A DNA stretch of 64,000 nt from Herbaspirillum sp. (GTDB lineage Bacteria; Pseudomonadota; Gammaproteobacteria; Burkholderiales; Burkholderiaceae_D). The notes beneath the pieces were generated by a model. It worked only from the letters and a program-made list of their open reading frames with translations, ran no database searches and was not told the origin of the DNA. The DNA is taken from the NCBI GenBank assembly GCA_028292625.1, contig JAQGLY010000008.1:79868-143867 (forward strand), read 5' to 3'. Positions 47,130 through 57,138 of the stretch are shown here, piece by piece. The position numbers and the translations under genes were made by a program. Each line of letters begins with the position of its first letter. Within the stretch, counting starts at the first letter, position 1.

Positions 47130-49016
47130 GTGAACAATATGTTTTCCAAAGCCGCCATATGGGTGGTGATCGCATTGGTGTTATTTACCGTATTCAAGCA
47201 ATTTGATAATCGGGGGGTAGCATCCGGCGCGACTCCGATTGCTTACTCGGACTTCATTGCCGAAGTGAAGGCAGGCCGGATCAAGGATGCGACCATTGAG
47301 GATCGCACCATCATTGCGACCAACCAGGACGGCAAGAAACTGAAAACGGCGGCCACTTTCCTCGATCGCGGTCTGGTCGGCGACCTGCTGAACAATGGCG
47401 TCAAGTTCGATGTCAAGCAGCCTGAAGAGCAATCCTTCCTTTCCCAGATTTTCATTTCATGGTTCCCGATGCTGTTGCTGATCGGCGTCTGGGTGTTTTT
47501 CATGCGCCAGATGCAGGGCGGCGGCAAGGGCGGCGCTTTCTCGTTCGGCAAATCGAAAGCGCGGATGCTGGATGAGAACGCCAATTCGATTACCTTCGCC
47601 GATGTGGCCGGTTGCGACGAAGCCAAGGAAGAAGTGCACGAGATCGTCGAGTTCCTGCGCGATCCGACCAAATTCCAGAAGCTGGGCGGACGCATTCCCC
47701 ACGGTGTGCTGATGGTCGGCCCTCCGGGAACCGGTAAGACGCTGCTGGCGCGCGCGATCGCCGGCGAAGCCAAAGTGCCGTTCTTCACGATTTCCGGTTC
47801 GGATTTCGTCGAAATGTTCGTCGGCGTCGGCGCGTCCCGTGTGCGCGACATGTTCGAAAACGCCAAAAAGCATGCTCCGTGCATCATCTTCATCGATGAA
47901 ATCGACGCTGTCGGTCGTCATCGCGGCGCAGGCATGGGTGGCGGCAACGACGAGCGCGAACAGACTCTGAATCAGATGCTGGTCGAAATGGACGGCTTCG
48001 AAGTCAATTCCGGCGTCATCGTGATCGCCGCGACCAACCGCGCCGACGTCCTGGACAAAGCGTTGCTGCGTCCGGGCCGTTTCGATCGCCAGGTAATGGT
48101 CGGTCTGCCCGATATTCGCGGTCGCGAACAGATTTTGTACGTGCACATGCGCAAGGTGCCTATCGCGCCCGACGTCAAGGCCGACATTCTGGCGCGCGGC
48201 ACGCCAGGTTTTTCAGGCGCGGATCTGTCCAACCTGGTCAATGAAGCCGCACTGTTCGCCGCGCGCCGCAGCAAGCGCCTGGTGGAGATGTCCGATTTCG
48301 AAGACGCCAAGGACAAGATCGTCATGGGTCCCGAGCGCAAGTCCGCCGTGATGCGCGAAGAAGAACGCCGCAACACCGCCTATCACGAGTCCGGCCATGC
48401 GGTGGTCGCCAAGCTGCTGCCGAAGGCCGATCCGGTGCACAAAGTCACGATCATGCCGCGCGGTTTCGCATTGGGCCTGACCTGGCAGTTGCCGGAACAT
48501 GACCGCGTCAATATGTATAAGGACAAGATGCTGGAGGAAATTGCGATTCTGTTCGGCGGCCGTATTTCCGAAGAGATTTTCATGCATCAGATGTCCACCG
48601 GCGCATCGAACGACTTCGAACGTGCAACCAAGCTGGCGCGTGCGATGGTGACCCGTTACGGCATGTCGGAAAGCCTGGGCACGATGGTCTACGAAGATAC
48701 CGAGCAGGATGCGTATTTCGGTCGCATGTCGGCCAAAACCGTGTCCGAAGCGACGCAGCAGAAGGTCGATGCCGAAATCCGCAGCATTCTCGATGCGCAA
48801 TACTCGCTGTCGCGCAGGCTGCTGGAAGAAAATCGCGACAAAGTGGATCTGATGGCCAGGACGCTGCTCGATTGGGAAACCATCGACGCCGACCAGATCA
48901 ACGATATCATGGAAGGTAATGAGCCGCGTCCGCCCAAGGCCGGTCTGCCAGCCAAGAAATCGCCGAACGACAACAAGCCGGAAGACCTCTCGCCGACGGC
49001 GACCGCACCGGCCTGA
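47130..49016 (+). CDS. ftsH: ATP-dependent zinc metalloprotease FtsH
   Basis: 628 residues. Two N-terminal membrane helices (residues 6-22 and about 100-120) flank a periplasmic domain. The AAA domain has Walker A GPPGTGKT near 197 and SRH residues, and the C-terminal zinc protease has HESGH near 419. It degrades unstable membrane and cytosolic proteins. The start has GGAGTT upstream. The tail is Pro/Lys/Asn-rich. Confidence 0.97.
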   Translation: MNNMFSKAAIWVVIALVLFTVFKQFDNRGVASGATPIAYSDFIAEVKAGRIKDATIEDRTIIATNQDGKKLKTAATFLDRGLVGDLLNNGVKFDVKQPEEQSFLSQIFISWFPMLLLIGVWVFFMRQMQGGGKGGAFSFGKSKARMLDENANSITFADVAGCDEAKEEVHEIVEFLRDPTKFQKLGGRIPHGVLMVGPPGTGKTLLARAIAGEAKVPFFTISGSDFVEMFVGVGASRVRDMFENAKKHAPCIIFIDEIDAVGRHRGAGMGGGNDEREQTLNQMLVEMDGFEVNSGVIVIAATNRADVLDKALLRPGRFDRQVMVGLPDIRGREQILYVHMRKVPIAPDVKADILARGTPGFSGADLSNLVNEAALFAARRSKRLVEMSDFEDAKDKIVMGPERKSAVMREEERRNTAYHESGHAVVAKLLPKADPVHKVTIMPRGFALGLTWQLPEHDRVNMYKDKMLEEIAILFGGRISEEIFMHQMSTGASNDFERATKLARAMVTRYGMSESLGTMVYEDTEQDAYFGRMSAKTVSEATQQKVDAEIRSILDAQYSLSRRLLEENRDKVDLMARTLLDWETIDADQINDIMEGNEPRPPKAGLPAKKSPNDNKPEDLSPTATAPA

Positions 49017-49043
49017 TCGTTTTGCATCGTGTGCGACTGTTCT

Positions 49044-49072
49044 AAGGGTGAGGAGTGATCCTCGCCCTTTTT
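49044..49072 (+). terminator. Intrinsic terminator after ftsH
   Basis: AAGGGTGAGGA pairs with TCCTCGCCCTT around GTGA (one G-T wobble), and the 3' arm runs into a run of five T. It separates ftsH from folP, which starts 54 bases on. Confidence 0.75.
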
Positions 49073-49125
49073 GTTTGCGGCGGGTTTCGCTAAAATTTAC
49101 AAACACGCAATTTCTTTACCACCAG

Positions 49126-50007
49126 ATGCCCAAAAAATTTCTCGAATGCGGTCGCTACCGACTGGCCTTGCCGGCCGCCGGCGAACGGCCGCTGATCATG
49201 GGTATTTTGAACGTCACGCCCGACTCGTTCGCGGACGGCGGACATTTTTACCATCTTGAAGCGGCATTGTCGCGGGCCGAACAAATGATCGCGGACGGCG
49301 TGGACATCATCGATATCGGCGCCGAGTCGACCCGCCCTGGCGTGACCGCGGTGCCGGTGCAGGAAGAGTTGCGGCGCCTGATGCCGGTTTTGTATGCATT
49401 GCGCGATTGCGGCAAGCCGATTTCGATCGACACCAATAAACCCGAAGTCATGCGCGAAGTGATCGACGCCGGCGCGGATATGATCAACGATATCAATGCT
49501 TTACAGGCCGATGGCGCTTTGCGGACGGTGGCCGGCAGCGATTGCGCCCTGTGCCTGATGCATATGCAGGGTACGCCGCAGACGATGCAACTGGCGCCGA
49601 GCTATGCCGACGTGACGCAGGAAGTGATACGGTTTTTAGAGCAGCGCGTGGATGCGGCGATCGCGGCCGGTGTGGCGCGTTCCCGACTGTGCATCGATCC
49701 CGGTTTTGGTTTCGGCAAAACGCAGGCGCATAATATGCGTCTGCTGCGCGATTTAAGGCGCATCGCCGATGCACTGGACCTGCCGCTGCTGGCGGCGATG
49801 TCGCGCAAGTCGATGATAGGGGCGGTCACCGGAAAGCCGGTGGAGCAGCGGCTGGCCGGCAGTCTTGGCGCGGCCATTGCCGCCGCCTCGCTCGGCGCGG
49901 CGATGGTGCGGGTGCACGATGTGGCGGAGACGGTGGATGCATTGGCGTTGTGGCAGGCCGCGACCGGTCCGGCAACGATGCAAATAACGACGCAAATGCC
50001 GGGCTAA
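49126..50007 (+). CDS. folP: Dihydropteroate synthase
   Basis: 293 residues with the family motifs GILNVTPDSFADGG near residue 27, DIGAESTRPG, ISIDTNKPEVM, LMHMQGTP and the final AMSRKSMIGAV. It joins dihydropterin pyrophosphate and p-aminobenzoate in folate synthesis. The start chosen is MPKKFLECG, giving normal length; the open frame reads through the ftsH end in another frame and is not used. Confidence 0.95.
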   Translation: MPKKFLECGRYRLALPAAGERPLIMGILNVTPDSFADGGHFYHLEAALSRAEQMIADGVDIIDIGAESTRPGVTAVPVQEELRRLMPVLYALRDCGKPISIDTNKPEVMREVIDAGADMINDINALQADGALRTVAGSDCALCLMHMQGTPQTMQLAPSYADVTQEVIRFLEQRVDAAIAAGVARSRLCIDPGFGFGKTQAHNMRLLRDLRRIADALDLPLLAAMSRKSMIGAVTGKPVEQRLAGSLGAAIAAASLGAAMVRVHDVAETVDALALWQAATGPATMQITTQMPG

Positions 50008-50070
50008 TCGTATAAAGCGTAAGAAGCGTCATCAGAAAAAATGAAATAAGAATCGGGTAAGAAACAGAAC

Positions 50071-51408
50071 ATGGCTAAATATTTTGGAACAGACGGCATT
50101 CGCGGGCGCGTCGGCACAGCGCCGATCACGCCGGAATTCGTGATGCGTTTGGGCAGCGCCGCCGGCAAGGTCCTGACCAAATCGACGCCGCCGGGCGTCA
50201 GACCGACTGTGCTGATCGGCAAGGACACGCGAATTTCCGGCTATATGCTGGAGGCGGCGCTGGAAGCGGGTTTCGCCGCCGCGGGCGTGGACATATTGCT
50301 GGCGGGGCCGGTGCCGACCCCCGCGGTGGCCTATTTGACGCGCGCGCTGCGCTTGTCCGCCGGCGTGGTGATTTCGGCTTCGCATAATCCGTTCGAAGAC
50401 AACGGCATCAAATTCTTTTCGGCCGAAGGCAATAAGCTGCCTGATTCGGTCGAGGCGGAGATCGAAGCCGCGCTGGAAGTGCCGATGAATTGCGCGAGTT
50501 CCGACAAACTGGGCAAGGCCAAACGTCTGGACGATGCGGCGGGACGCTATATCGAATTTTGCAAGAGCACCTTTCCGAGCGCGCTGGATTTGCGCGGCAT
50601 GACGATCGTGATCGATTGCGCGCATGGCGCGGCCTATCATATCGCGCCGCATGTATTTCACGAGCTGGGCGCGGAAGTCATCGCCATCGGCAATGCGCCG
50701 AATGGCCTGAACATCAACGAAGGTTTCGGCGCCACCGCGCCGGAAGCGCTGGCGCGGGCGGTGCTCGCCAATAAAGCCGACGTCGGCATCGCGCTCGACG
50801 GCGACGCCGATCGCGTGGTGATGGTCGACGCGGCGGGGCGTATCTACAACGGCGACGAATTGCTGTACGCCGTGATCAAGGACCGCATGAAAACGGCCCC
50901 GGTGACGGGCGTGGTCGGCACGCTGATGACCAATATGGCGCTGGAAGTGGCGTTCCGGAAAATGGGAATCGGCTTCATCCGGGCCAAGGTCGGCGACCGC
51001 TATATTCTGGAACAGTTGTTGCAGCACCAGTGGTTGTTCGGCGGCGAAAGTTCAGGCCACATTCTGTGTCTGGATCGCCACACCACCGGCGACGGCATCA
51101 TTTCGGCGCTGCAGGTGCTGTGCGGCCTGAAACGCAGCGGCCAGTCGCTGGCGGCGTACACGGCCGAGATCCGCCTGTATCCGCAGGCGCTGATCAATGT
51201 AAAGATTCCATTCGGATTCGATTGGGAGAATAATCCGGCGATCGAAGCCGAAAAAAATCTGGTCGAACAGATGCTGGGGGACACCGGGCGCGTGCTGATC
51301 CGGCCATCGGGCACCGAACCCTTGCTGCGCGTGATGGTGGAAGCGCCGGACCGGGAAAGCGCGCAAAGCATGGCGCAACGCATTGCGGACAAGGTGCTGG
51401 CTGCGTGA
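50071..51408 (+). CDS. glmM: Phosphoglucosamine mutase
   Basis: 445 residues with the start [13 protein letters not shown], catalytic phosphoserine in [12 protein letters not shown] (Ser near 104), metal loop DGDADR near 245 and the C-terminal phosphate-binding loop [12 protein letters not shown]. It interconverts glucosamine-6-phosphate and glucosamine-1-phosphate for peptidoglycan and lipopolysaccharide. It follows folP by 63 bases, as is usual. Confidence 0.96.
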   Translation: MAKYFGTDGIRGRVGTAPITPEFVMRLGSAAGKVLTKSTPPGVRPTVLIGKDTRISGYMLEAALEAGFAAAGVDILLAGPVPTPAVAYLTRALRLSAGVVISASHNPFEDNGIKFFSAEGNKLPDSVEAEIEAALEVPMNCASSDKLGKAKRLDDAAGRYIEFCKSTFPSALDLRGMTIVIDCAHGAAYHIAPHVFHELGAEVIAIGNAPNGLNINEGFGATAPEALARAVLANKADVGIALDGDADRVVMVDAAGRIYNGDELLYAVIKDRMKTAPVTGVVGTLMTNMALEVAFRKMGIGFIRAKVGDRYILEQLLQHQWLFGGESSGHILCLDRHTTGDGIISALQVLCGLKRSGQSLAAYTAEIRLYPQALINVKIPFGFDWENNPAIEAEKNLVEQMLGDTGRVLIRPSGTEPLLRVMVEAPDRESAQSMAQRIADKVLAA

Positions 51409-51499
51409 ATTGAACAATAAGCCGGGGAAACCATTGCATAATGCACTGCCTGACAGCCGGCACGACGATTGACCTTTTTTAATACCGCAGTTTCCGGAT

Positions 51500-52189
51500 A
51501 TGCCAAAAGACCAAACAAGCATCCTCATTGTGGAGGATGAACCCAGTATTTCCGAATTATTGCGCTTTATGCTGCAGGACGTCGGCTACTCGGTCATCCT
51601 GGCGCAGGACGCGCAGGAAGCCAATGCGCACATCGCCAGGGAATTGCCCGATGCGGTGCTGCTGGACTGGATGCTGCCGGACCTGCCGGGGCTGACGCTG
51701 CTGAGCCAGTTGCGCAACGACCCGCGTACGGCGGCGCTGCCGATTATCATGCTGACCGCGCGCGGCATGGAAGAAGACAAGATCAAGGGGCTCAATCACG
51801 GCGCGGACGACTATGTGACCAAGCCGTTTTCGCCGAAAGAGCTGGTGGCGCGGATTCAGGCCCTGTTACGGCGCAAGACGCCGGAGCTGGGCAAGAAGGT
51901 GCTGGTGCATGGCGCCATTCGGATCGATACCGAACGTTTCGAAGTCACGGTGGACGCCGTGCCGGTGGAGCTGGATCAGTCCGAGTTCAGGCTGCTGCGG
52001 TTTCTGGCGGCGCATCCGGACCGGATTTTTTCTCGCTCGCAGCTGCTCGACAAGGTATGGGGCGACCACGCGTTTATCGAGGAACGCACCGTCGACGTGC
52101 ATATCATGCGGCTGCGCAAATGCCTCGGCGCCGCCGCCGACAATATCCAAACCGTGCGCGGCATCGGCTACAAGATGAGCGCCGGCTGA
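51500..52189 (+). CDS. PhoB-type response regulator, orphan paralog
   Basis: 229 residues with the same plan as the phoB product: VEDEPSISELLRF, phospho-Asp in VLLDWMLPDLPG, IMLTARGMEEDK, KPFSPKEL, and a winged-helix end containing VWGDHAFIEERTVDVH. The DNA-recognition helix is almost the same as in PhoB. No kinase gene is next to it, and it follows glmM by 91 bases. It may be a second phosphate regulator, or a relic of a pst-pho block once located here. The name phoB is not given to avoid confusion with the gene at 35184. Confidence 0.88.
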   Translation: MPKDQTSILIVEDEPSISELLRFMLQDVGYSVILAQDAQEANAHIARELPDAVLLDWMLPDLPGLTLLSQLRNDPRTAALPIIMLTARGMEEDKIKGLNHGADDYVTKPFSPKELVARIQALLRRKTPELGKKVLVHGAIRIDTERFEVTVDAVPVELDQSEFRLLRFLAAHPDRIFSRSQLLDKVWGDHAFIEERTVDVHIMRLRKCLGAAADNIQTVRGIGYKMSAG

Positions 52190-52291
52190 TTCGGCGGCGA
52201 TTCCAGCGCCGTTTCCGCATCGGCTTTCCATCCATCGCGCCAACCGTTACAATAGCGCGTTCGGCAAAGCATGCTTTCTGCGGCGCCGCGT

Positions 52292-52602
52292 GCCCCCGTA
52301 GCTCAGTGGATAGAGCGATCCCCTCCTAAATTTGGGCAGCAGATGCCGAAAGGCGCTGTATGAATGGAGTCAAAGTCGGTGAACCCTTCCAGACGCTCGA
52401 TGAACCATCGAACGCGCTGATGGCAATACCGAGCCAAGCCCGGTCTCCGGGAAGGTGTAGAGACTAGACGGCTCCGGCCTAAGGACTTGATGTCGATGTC
52501 TAGGGCCAAGGGATAGTCCAGACCGCAAACATGCAAATGGTGGCGAAAGCCATAGTGGTATGAAGGGATAGGTCACACGTTCGATCCGTGTCGGGGGCAC
52601 CA
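52292..52602 (+). tRNA. tRNA-Arg(CCU) interrupted by a group I intron
   Basis: The two exons 52292-52327 and 52563-52602 join into a standard 76-nt tRNA with encoded CCA. Acceptor stem GCCCCCG pairs with CGGGGGC, D stem GCTC with GAGC, anticodon stem ATCCC with GGGAT, anticodon CCT in loop CTCCTAA, five-base variable loop AGGTC, and T stem ACACG with CGTGT around TTCGATC. The intron sits after the third anticodon base (position 36). The 5' exon ends in U and the intron ends in G, as the group I rule needs. Related introns in tRNA-Arg(CCU) and tRNA-Ile are known in proteobacteria. Confidence 0.93.
52328..52562 (+). ncRNA. Group I self-splicing intron in tRNA-Arg(CCU)
   Basis: 235 nt. The guide sequence GGG (52334-52336) pairs with the exon end CCU (G-U at the splice site). 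P2 is a hairpin with a GAAA tetraloop (CAGC 52337-52340 with GCTG 52355-52358; GCC/GGC inside). P5 is TCGGT (52376-52380) with ACCGA (52428-52432). P7 is GACTA (52462-52466) with TAGTC (52514-52518). A P9-like hairpin TGGC-GAAA-GCCA lies at 52541-52552. Elements R (AGACTAGACGG) and S (ATAGTCCAGACC) are intact, and the core closely follows the Azoarcus IC3 intron. There is no homing endonuclease gene, so the intron is a minimal ribozyme. Confidence 0.92.
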
Positions 52603-52747
52603 CAGGACCACGCGCTTTTTTCATGCAGGCAGCCGGTTCGACAGCAATTCTCCGCTGTCGGTACAATGCTGTCTTTATTCATTTCTCCAATCGGCGGTTC
52701 TGCGCGATTTTTACCGTTTTCCGCCGGTTATCACCTTTTTTACACCT

Positions 52748-54664
52748 ATGGCAGTCATTTCTCTTTCAAACGCGCAACTCGCGTTTGGTCACGTCGCGTT
52801 GCTCGATCATGCCGAATTTTCCCTTGAGTCCGGCGAACGCGTCGGGCTGATCGGCCGCAACGGCACCGGTAAATCCTCGCTGCTGAAAACGATCTCCGGT
52901 GTATCCCGGCTGGACGACGGCTTGCTGGTCATGCAGCAGGGCATCAAGATCGCATACGTCGATCAGGAACCGCATTTTTCGCCCGAGATGTCGGTATTCG
53001 ACGCCGTCGCCGCCGGCATGGGGGAAATGCAGGCCTTGCTGGCCGAATACGAGGCACTGACCGGCCAGTTCGGCGGCGATGACGACGACGCGATCATGGA
53101 ACGCATGCACGATATCCAGCTCAAGCTGGATGCCGCCGATGCCTGGAATCTCGGCAACAAGGTGGAGACCACGCTGGATCGCTTGAATCTGACCAGCGGC
53201 GCGTTAATGGGCACCTTGTCCGGCGGTATGCAAAAGCGGGTCGCGCTGGCCTGCGCGCTGGTCAGCGCGCCGGACGTGTTGCTGCTCGACGAACCGACCA
53301 ATCACCTCGATTTCGGCTCCATCCTGTGGCTGGAAGGTTTGCTGCGCGATTACAAGGGCAGCGTGCTGTTCATCACCCACGATCGCAGCTTCCTGGATAA
53401 CGTCGCCACCCGCATCATCGAACTGGACCGCGGCAAGTTGCTGTCGTTTCCGGGCAATTTCTCGGCCTATCAGACGCGCAAGGCCGAACAGCTGGAAATC
53501 GAAGAAGTCGAGAACGCCAAATTCGATAAATTCCTGGCGCAGGAAGAAGTCTGGATCCGCAAGGGCGTCAAGGCGCGCCGGGTGCGCGACGAAGGCCGCG
53601 TCAGGCGTCTGGAATCCTTGCGTCTGGCGCGCAGCGCGCGGCGCGAGCAGCAGGGGCAGGTCAAGCTGGACGTCTCGGCCGGCGAACGCTCCGGCAAGAT
53701 CGTCGCCGAACTGGAAAACATCAACAAGGATTACGGCAACAAGGTCATCGTCCGTGATTTCACCGCGACCATACTGCGCGGCGACAAAGTCGGCCTGATC
53801 GGACAGAACGGCGCCGGCAAAACCACCTTGCTGAAAATGATCCTGGGCGAAGAAACACCCGACAGCGGCACCGTGCGCCAGGGCACCAAACTGCAGGTGG
53901 CGTACTTCGACCAGATGCGCGCGCAGCTGGACGAAGAAGCCAGCCTGGCCGATACCATCGCACCGGGCAGCGACTGGGTCGAGATCAACGGTCAGCGCCG
54001 GCATGTGATGACGTATCTGAGCGACTTCCTGTTCGCCGCCGAACGCGCGCGCTCGCCGGTCAAATCGCTGTCCGGCGGCGAGCGCAACCGCTTGCTGCTG
54101 GCGCGCCTGTTCGCCAAACCGGCCAATGTGCTGGTGCTGGACGAACCGACCAACGATCTGGATATTGATACGCTGGAATTGCTGGAAGAATTGCTGGAAG
54201 ACTATGCCGGCACGGTATTCCTGGTCAGCCATGACCGCACCTTTCTGGACAATGTCGTCACGCAGGTGATCGCATCGGAAGGCGACGGCCTCTGGCGCGA
54301 ATATGTCGGCGGCTATACCGATTGGGAGCGCCAGCGCGCCGCGGTTCAGGCCATCGCGTCGAAAGGCAGGTCGGACAGCAAAGCCGAAGCCAGGCCCGAG
54401 GCCAAGGCCGTCGCCGCCGCATCAGCCGCGCCGAAGAAAAAGCTCAGCTACAAGGAACAGCGCGAACTCGACGAGTTGCCTGCATTGATCGCAAAGCTGG
54501 AAAAGGAACAGACGGACATTTCCGCCAAGCTGGCCGATGCCGATCTGTACAAGCAAAAGCCGGAGGAGATAAAACGCTTGAACGATCGTTTTTCCGAACT
54601 CGATGGCTTGCTGCTGGCAGCGCTGGAAAAATGGGAAACGATAGAAGCACGGACCAAAGGGTAA
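52748..54664 (+). CDS. uup: ABC-F family ATP-binding protein Uup
   Basis: 638 residues with two ABC domains and no membrane part: Walker A GRNGTGKSSL near residue 37 with signature LSGGMQKRVALA, and a second Walker A GQNGAGKTTL near 354 with LSGGERNRLLLARL. A C-terminal coiled coil (about 560-638, LAKLEKEQTDISAKLADADL) is preceded by a basic Lys/Ala-rich link. Uup-type ABC-F proteins act on ribosomes and replication intermediates. It follows the tRNA gene by 145 bases. Confidence 0.92.
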   Translation: MAVISLSNAQLAFGHVALLDHAEFSLESGERVGLIGRNGTGKSSLLKTISGVSRLDDGLLVMQQGIKIAYVDQEPHFSPEMSVFDAVAAGMGEMQALLAEYEALTGQFGGDDDDAIMERMHDIQLKLDAADAWNLGNKVETTLDRLNLTSGALMGTLSGGMQKRVALACALVSAPDVLLLDEPTNHLDFGSILWLEGLLRDYKGSVLFITHDRSFLDNVATRIIELDRGKLLSFPGNFSAYQTRKAEQLEIEEVENAKFDKFLAQEEVWIRKGVKARRVRDEGRVRRLESLRLARSARREQQGQVKLDVSAGERSGKIVAELENINKDYGNKVIVRDFTATILRGDKVGLIGQNGAGKTTLLKMILGEETPDSGTVRQGTKLQVAYFDQMRAQLDEEASLADTIAPGSDWVEINGQRRHVMTYLSDFLFAAERARSPVKSLSGGERNRLLLARLFAKPANVLVLDEPTNDLDIDTLELLEELLEDYAGTVFLVSHDRTFLDNVVTQVIASEGDGLWREYVGGYTDWERQRAAVQAIASKGRSDSKAEARPEAKAVAAASAAPKKKLSYKEQRELDELPALIAKLEKEQTDISAKLADADLYKQKPEEIKRLNDRFSELDGLLLAALEKWETIEARTKG

Positions 54665-54687
54665 TGCCTTGAAAGCCTGCGCTTCCC

Positions 54688-55524
54688 TTAGTGGCGGCGC
54701 AGGGCGGCGCGCAGACCTATCGTTTTTTCCTGCAGGGCCGCGGCATCGGCCGCATCCGGCCGCAGCGCCAGATAGGCTTCCAGATCCTCCAGCGCGGCTT
54801 GCGGATCGGCCAGATTGGCATGCGTCAGTCCGCGGTCGCGCCGCTCGTTGATATCGTCCGGCAGCAGCACGATCAGCCGCTGCTGCACGTCGAGCACCCG
54901 TTGCCAGCGTTGCGCGTCGATGAAGATCGCTTTCAGATTGCGCAGCATGCGCTCCACGATTTCACGCGGATGAGCGGCGCGCAGATAACCGGCCAGCGGC
55001 ATCTCGCCGAGCTCTCCCTGCTGCTGCAGAAAAGGCTCGATGCGTTCTTCCAGTTCTTCGCGCGACAGGCTGTTGCCGTTGATCGGATCCAAGACGATTT
55101 CGCCAGATTGCACCGCCAGTTTCATCAGGAAATGGCCGGGAAATGAAATGCCTTTCATATCGAGCCCGATCTGCTGGCCCAATTCCATGAAAATGACCGC
55201 CAGCGAAATCGGAATGCCGCGCCGAGTCGCCATCACCCGGTGCACATAGCTGTTGTCGGCATCGTAAAAATTATTGATATTGCCGGCGAAGCCCATTTCC
55301 TGGAAAAACAAATGGTTCAGCATCCGCAATTTCTGGATATGCGACGCATCGGCCGGAATGCGTTTGAGCAATTGCGACCCGATGGTGTCGATTTCGAGCT
55401 GATGGGCGGTGAAGTCCAAATGCGGATAGACGTCCTGTCCGATCGACAGCGCCGTTTCGAATAACGGGATGGAGTCGTCCTGCCGCACCAGCGAAGCGAA
55501 ATAATCGAGGGATTTGAGCGTCAT
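54688..55524 (-). CDS. sirB1: SirB1 family protein (transglutaminase-like plus TPR)
   Basis: 278 residues. The N-terminal two-thirds match the SirB1 transglutaminase-like fold (YFASLVRQDDSIPLFETALSIGQ, then NHLFFQEMGFAGNINNFYDADNS and RRGIPISLAVIFMELGQQIGL). The C-terminal part has a TPR-like helical repeat (LTHANLADPQAALEDLEAYL). The protein family has no firmly known function, although it is conserved near translation genes. It faces uup tail to tail with a 23-base gap. Confidence 0.88.
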   Translation of the reverse strand: MTLKSLDYFASLVRQDDSIPLFETALSIGQDVYPHLDFTAHQLEIDTIGSQLLKRIPADASHIQKLRMLNHLFFQEMGFAGNINNFYDADNSYVHRVMATRRGIPISLAVIFMELGQQIGLDMKGISFPGHFLMKLAVQSGEIVLDPINGNSLSREELEERIEPFLQQQGELGEMPLAGYLRAAHPREIVERMLRNLKAIFIDAQRWQRVLDVQQRLIVLLPDDINERRDRGLTHANLADPQAALEDLEAYLALRPDAADAAALQEKTIGLRAALRRH

Positions 55525-55587
55525 GGGATTTATGCTACCAAAGAAACGCGGTTTGCAAAACGCCGGCGGTCAATTGCGCCGCGATAG

Positions 55588-57138
55588 TCAAAGGCTGGTC
55601 CGTTTGAAGTCCCTGAAGCGGAATCCCATTGCCAGCAGCGCACCGAAATAAGCGGCGCCGCAAGCGCCCAGCACCAGTAACAGCGCGGCCACGCGCAATG
55701 CCGGCTGCGCCCGCAGCGCAATCCAGTCGAAATGCGACCCGCCCCACAGCGCGACAGCGGCCAGTAATGTCGAGGCGCCGACCAGTTGCAGGAAAAAGAG
55801 GCCCCAGCCCGGTTTGGGCGTGTAAATCGCCTGACGGCGCAGTCCCCAGTACAGGAATGCAGCGTTGGCGCAGGCGCCGAGTCCGATCGACAGCGCCAGG
55901 CCGGCATGTGCGAACAGGGGGACAAACAGGTAGTTCATCAATTGCGTCGCGATCAGCACGCCAATGGCGATCTTGACCGGGGTTCTAATGTCCTGCCGGG
56001 CATAAAATCCAGGCGCCAGGATCTTGACCACGATCAGGCCGATCAGTCCGACGCCGTAAGCCACCAGCGCATGGGCGGTCATGACCACCGATTCGGCGTT
56101 GAATTTTCCGTAATGAAACAAGGTCGCCGTCAGCGCCTGCGACAACGTGGCCAGCCCGACCGCGCAAGGCAGTGCCAGCAAAAAGGTCAGCCGCAGCCCC
56201 CAGTCCAGCAGGGCCGAATACTCGGCGGTGTCGCCGTCGGTATTGGCTTTCGATAAGCTCGGCAACAGTATCGTGCCCAGCGCCACGCCCAGCAGCGCGG
56301 TCGGAAACTCCATCAGGCGGTCCGCATACGAAAGCCACGACACGCTGCCGTGGGCCAGTCTGGATGCGATATTGGTATTGATCATTAAACTGATCTGCGC
56401 GGCGGAGACGGCAAATACCGCCGGCCCCATTTTTTTCAGCACCCGGCGCACGCCGGCATCGCCCAGGCCGCTGAACGGATTGAGCGCGATATGCGGCAGC
56501 ATGCCGATTTTCTTCAGCGCCGGCACCTGAATCGCGACCTGCAGGATGCCGCCGACGACGACCGCGATCGCCATCGCGTAAATTGGTTGCCGCATATACG
56601 GCGCCAGCAACAGCGTGGCGACGATGAACGACAGATTCAGCAAAACGGAGGTAAAGGCGGGAATCTTGAATTCGCTCCAGGTATTCAGAATGCCGCCGGA
56701 CAAGGCGACAAACGCCATGAATCCGATATACGGAAACATCACTTGCGTCATCACGACCGAAGCATGGAAAGCGTCGGCATTGGCGGTCAGGCCGGTGGCG
56801 ATCAAATACACGATGACCGGGGTGCCGACGATGCCGACGATGCAGGTCAGCAGCATGGTCCAGATCAGCACGGTGGCGACGTGGTCGACCAGGGATTTGG
56901 TGACGGCCTGGCCTTTCTGGTTTTTGTATTCGGCCAGAATCGGCACAAACGCCTGGGAAAAGGCGCCTTCGGCGAACAGGCGGCGCAATAAATTCGGAAT
57001 GCGGAAGGCGACGTTGAACGCATCCGTGTAGGCCGATGCGCCGAACATGCGGGCGAATAAAATTTCTCGAAGCAGCCCAGTAATACGGGAGACCATCGTC
57101 ATGCCAGAAACGGTGGCAAGCGTCTTATGCAAGTTCAT
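55588..57138 (-). CDS. murJ: Lipid II flippase MurJ (MviN)
   Basis: 516 residues and about 14 membrane helices, with the MviN start (TLATVSGMTMVSRITGLLREI), IPNLLRRLFAEGAFSQAFVPIL and the motif RQDIRTPVKIAIG. It carries lipid II across the inner membrane for peptidoglycan growth. It is divergent from rpsT, with a 312-base shared upstream region. Confidence 0.95.
   Translation of the reverse strand: MNLHKTLATVSGMTMVSRITGLLREILFARMFGASAYTDAFNVAFRIPNLLRRLFAEGAFSQAFVPILAEYKNQKGQAVTKSLVDHVATVLIWTMLLTCIVGIVGTPVIVYLIATGLTANADAFHASVVMTQVMFPYIGFMAFVALSGGILNTWSEFKIPAFTSVLLNLSFIVATLLLAPYMRQPIYAMAIAVVVGGILQVAIQVPALKKIGMLPHIALNPFSGLGDAGVRRVLKKMGPAVFAVSAAQISLMINTNIASRLAHGSVSWLSYADRLMEFPTALLGVALGTILLPSLSKANTDGDTAEYSALLDWGLRLTFLLALPCAVGLATLSQALTATLFHYGKFNAESVVMTAHALVAYGVGLIGLIVVKILAPGFYARQDIRTPVKIAIGVLIATQLMNYLFVPLFAHAGLALSIGLGACANAAFLYWGLRRQAIYTPKPGWGLFFLQLVGASTLLAAVALWGGSHFDWIALRAQPALRVAALLLVLGACGAAYFGALLAMGFRFRDFKRTSL

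Noticed and set aside
52303..52682. Short minus-strand open frames across the tRNA intron as a possible homing endonuclease
   Set aside because: They show no LAGLIDADG or GIY-YIG motif and cut across the ribozyme core helices and both exons; the intron is too short to hold a real endonuclease gene.
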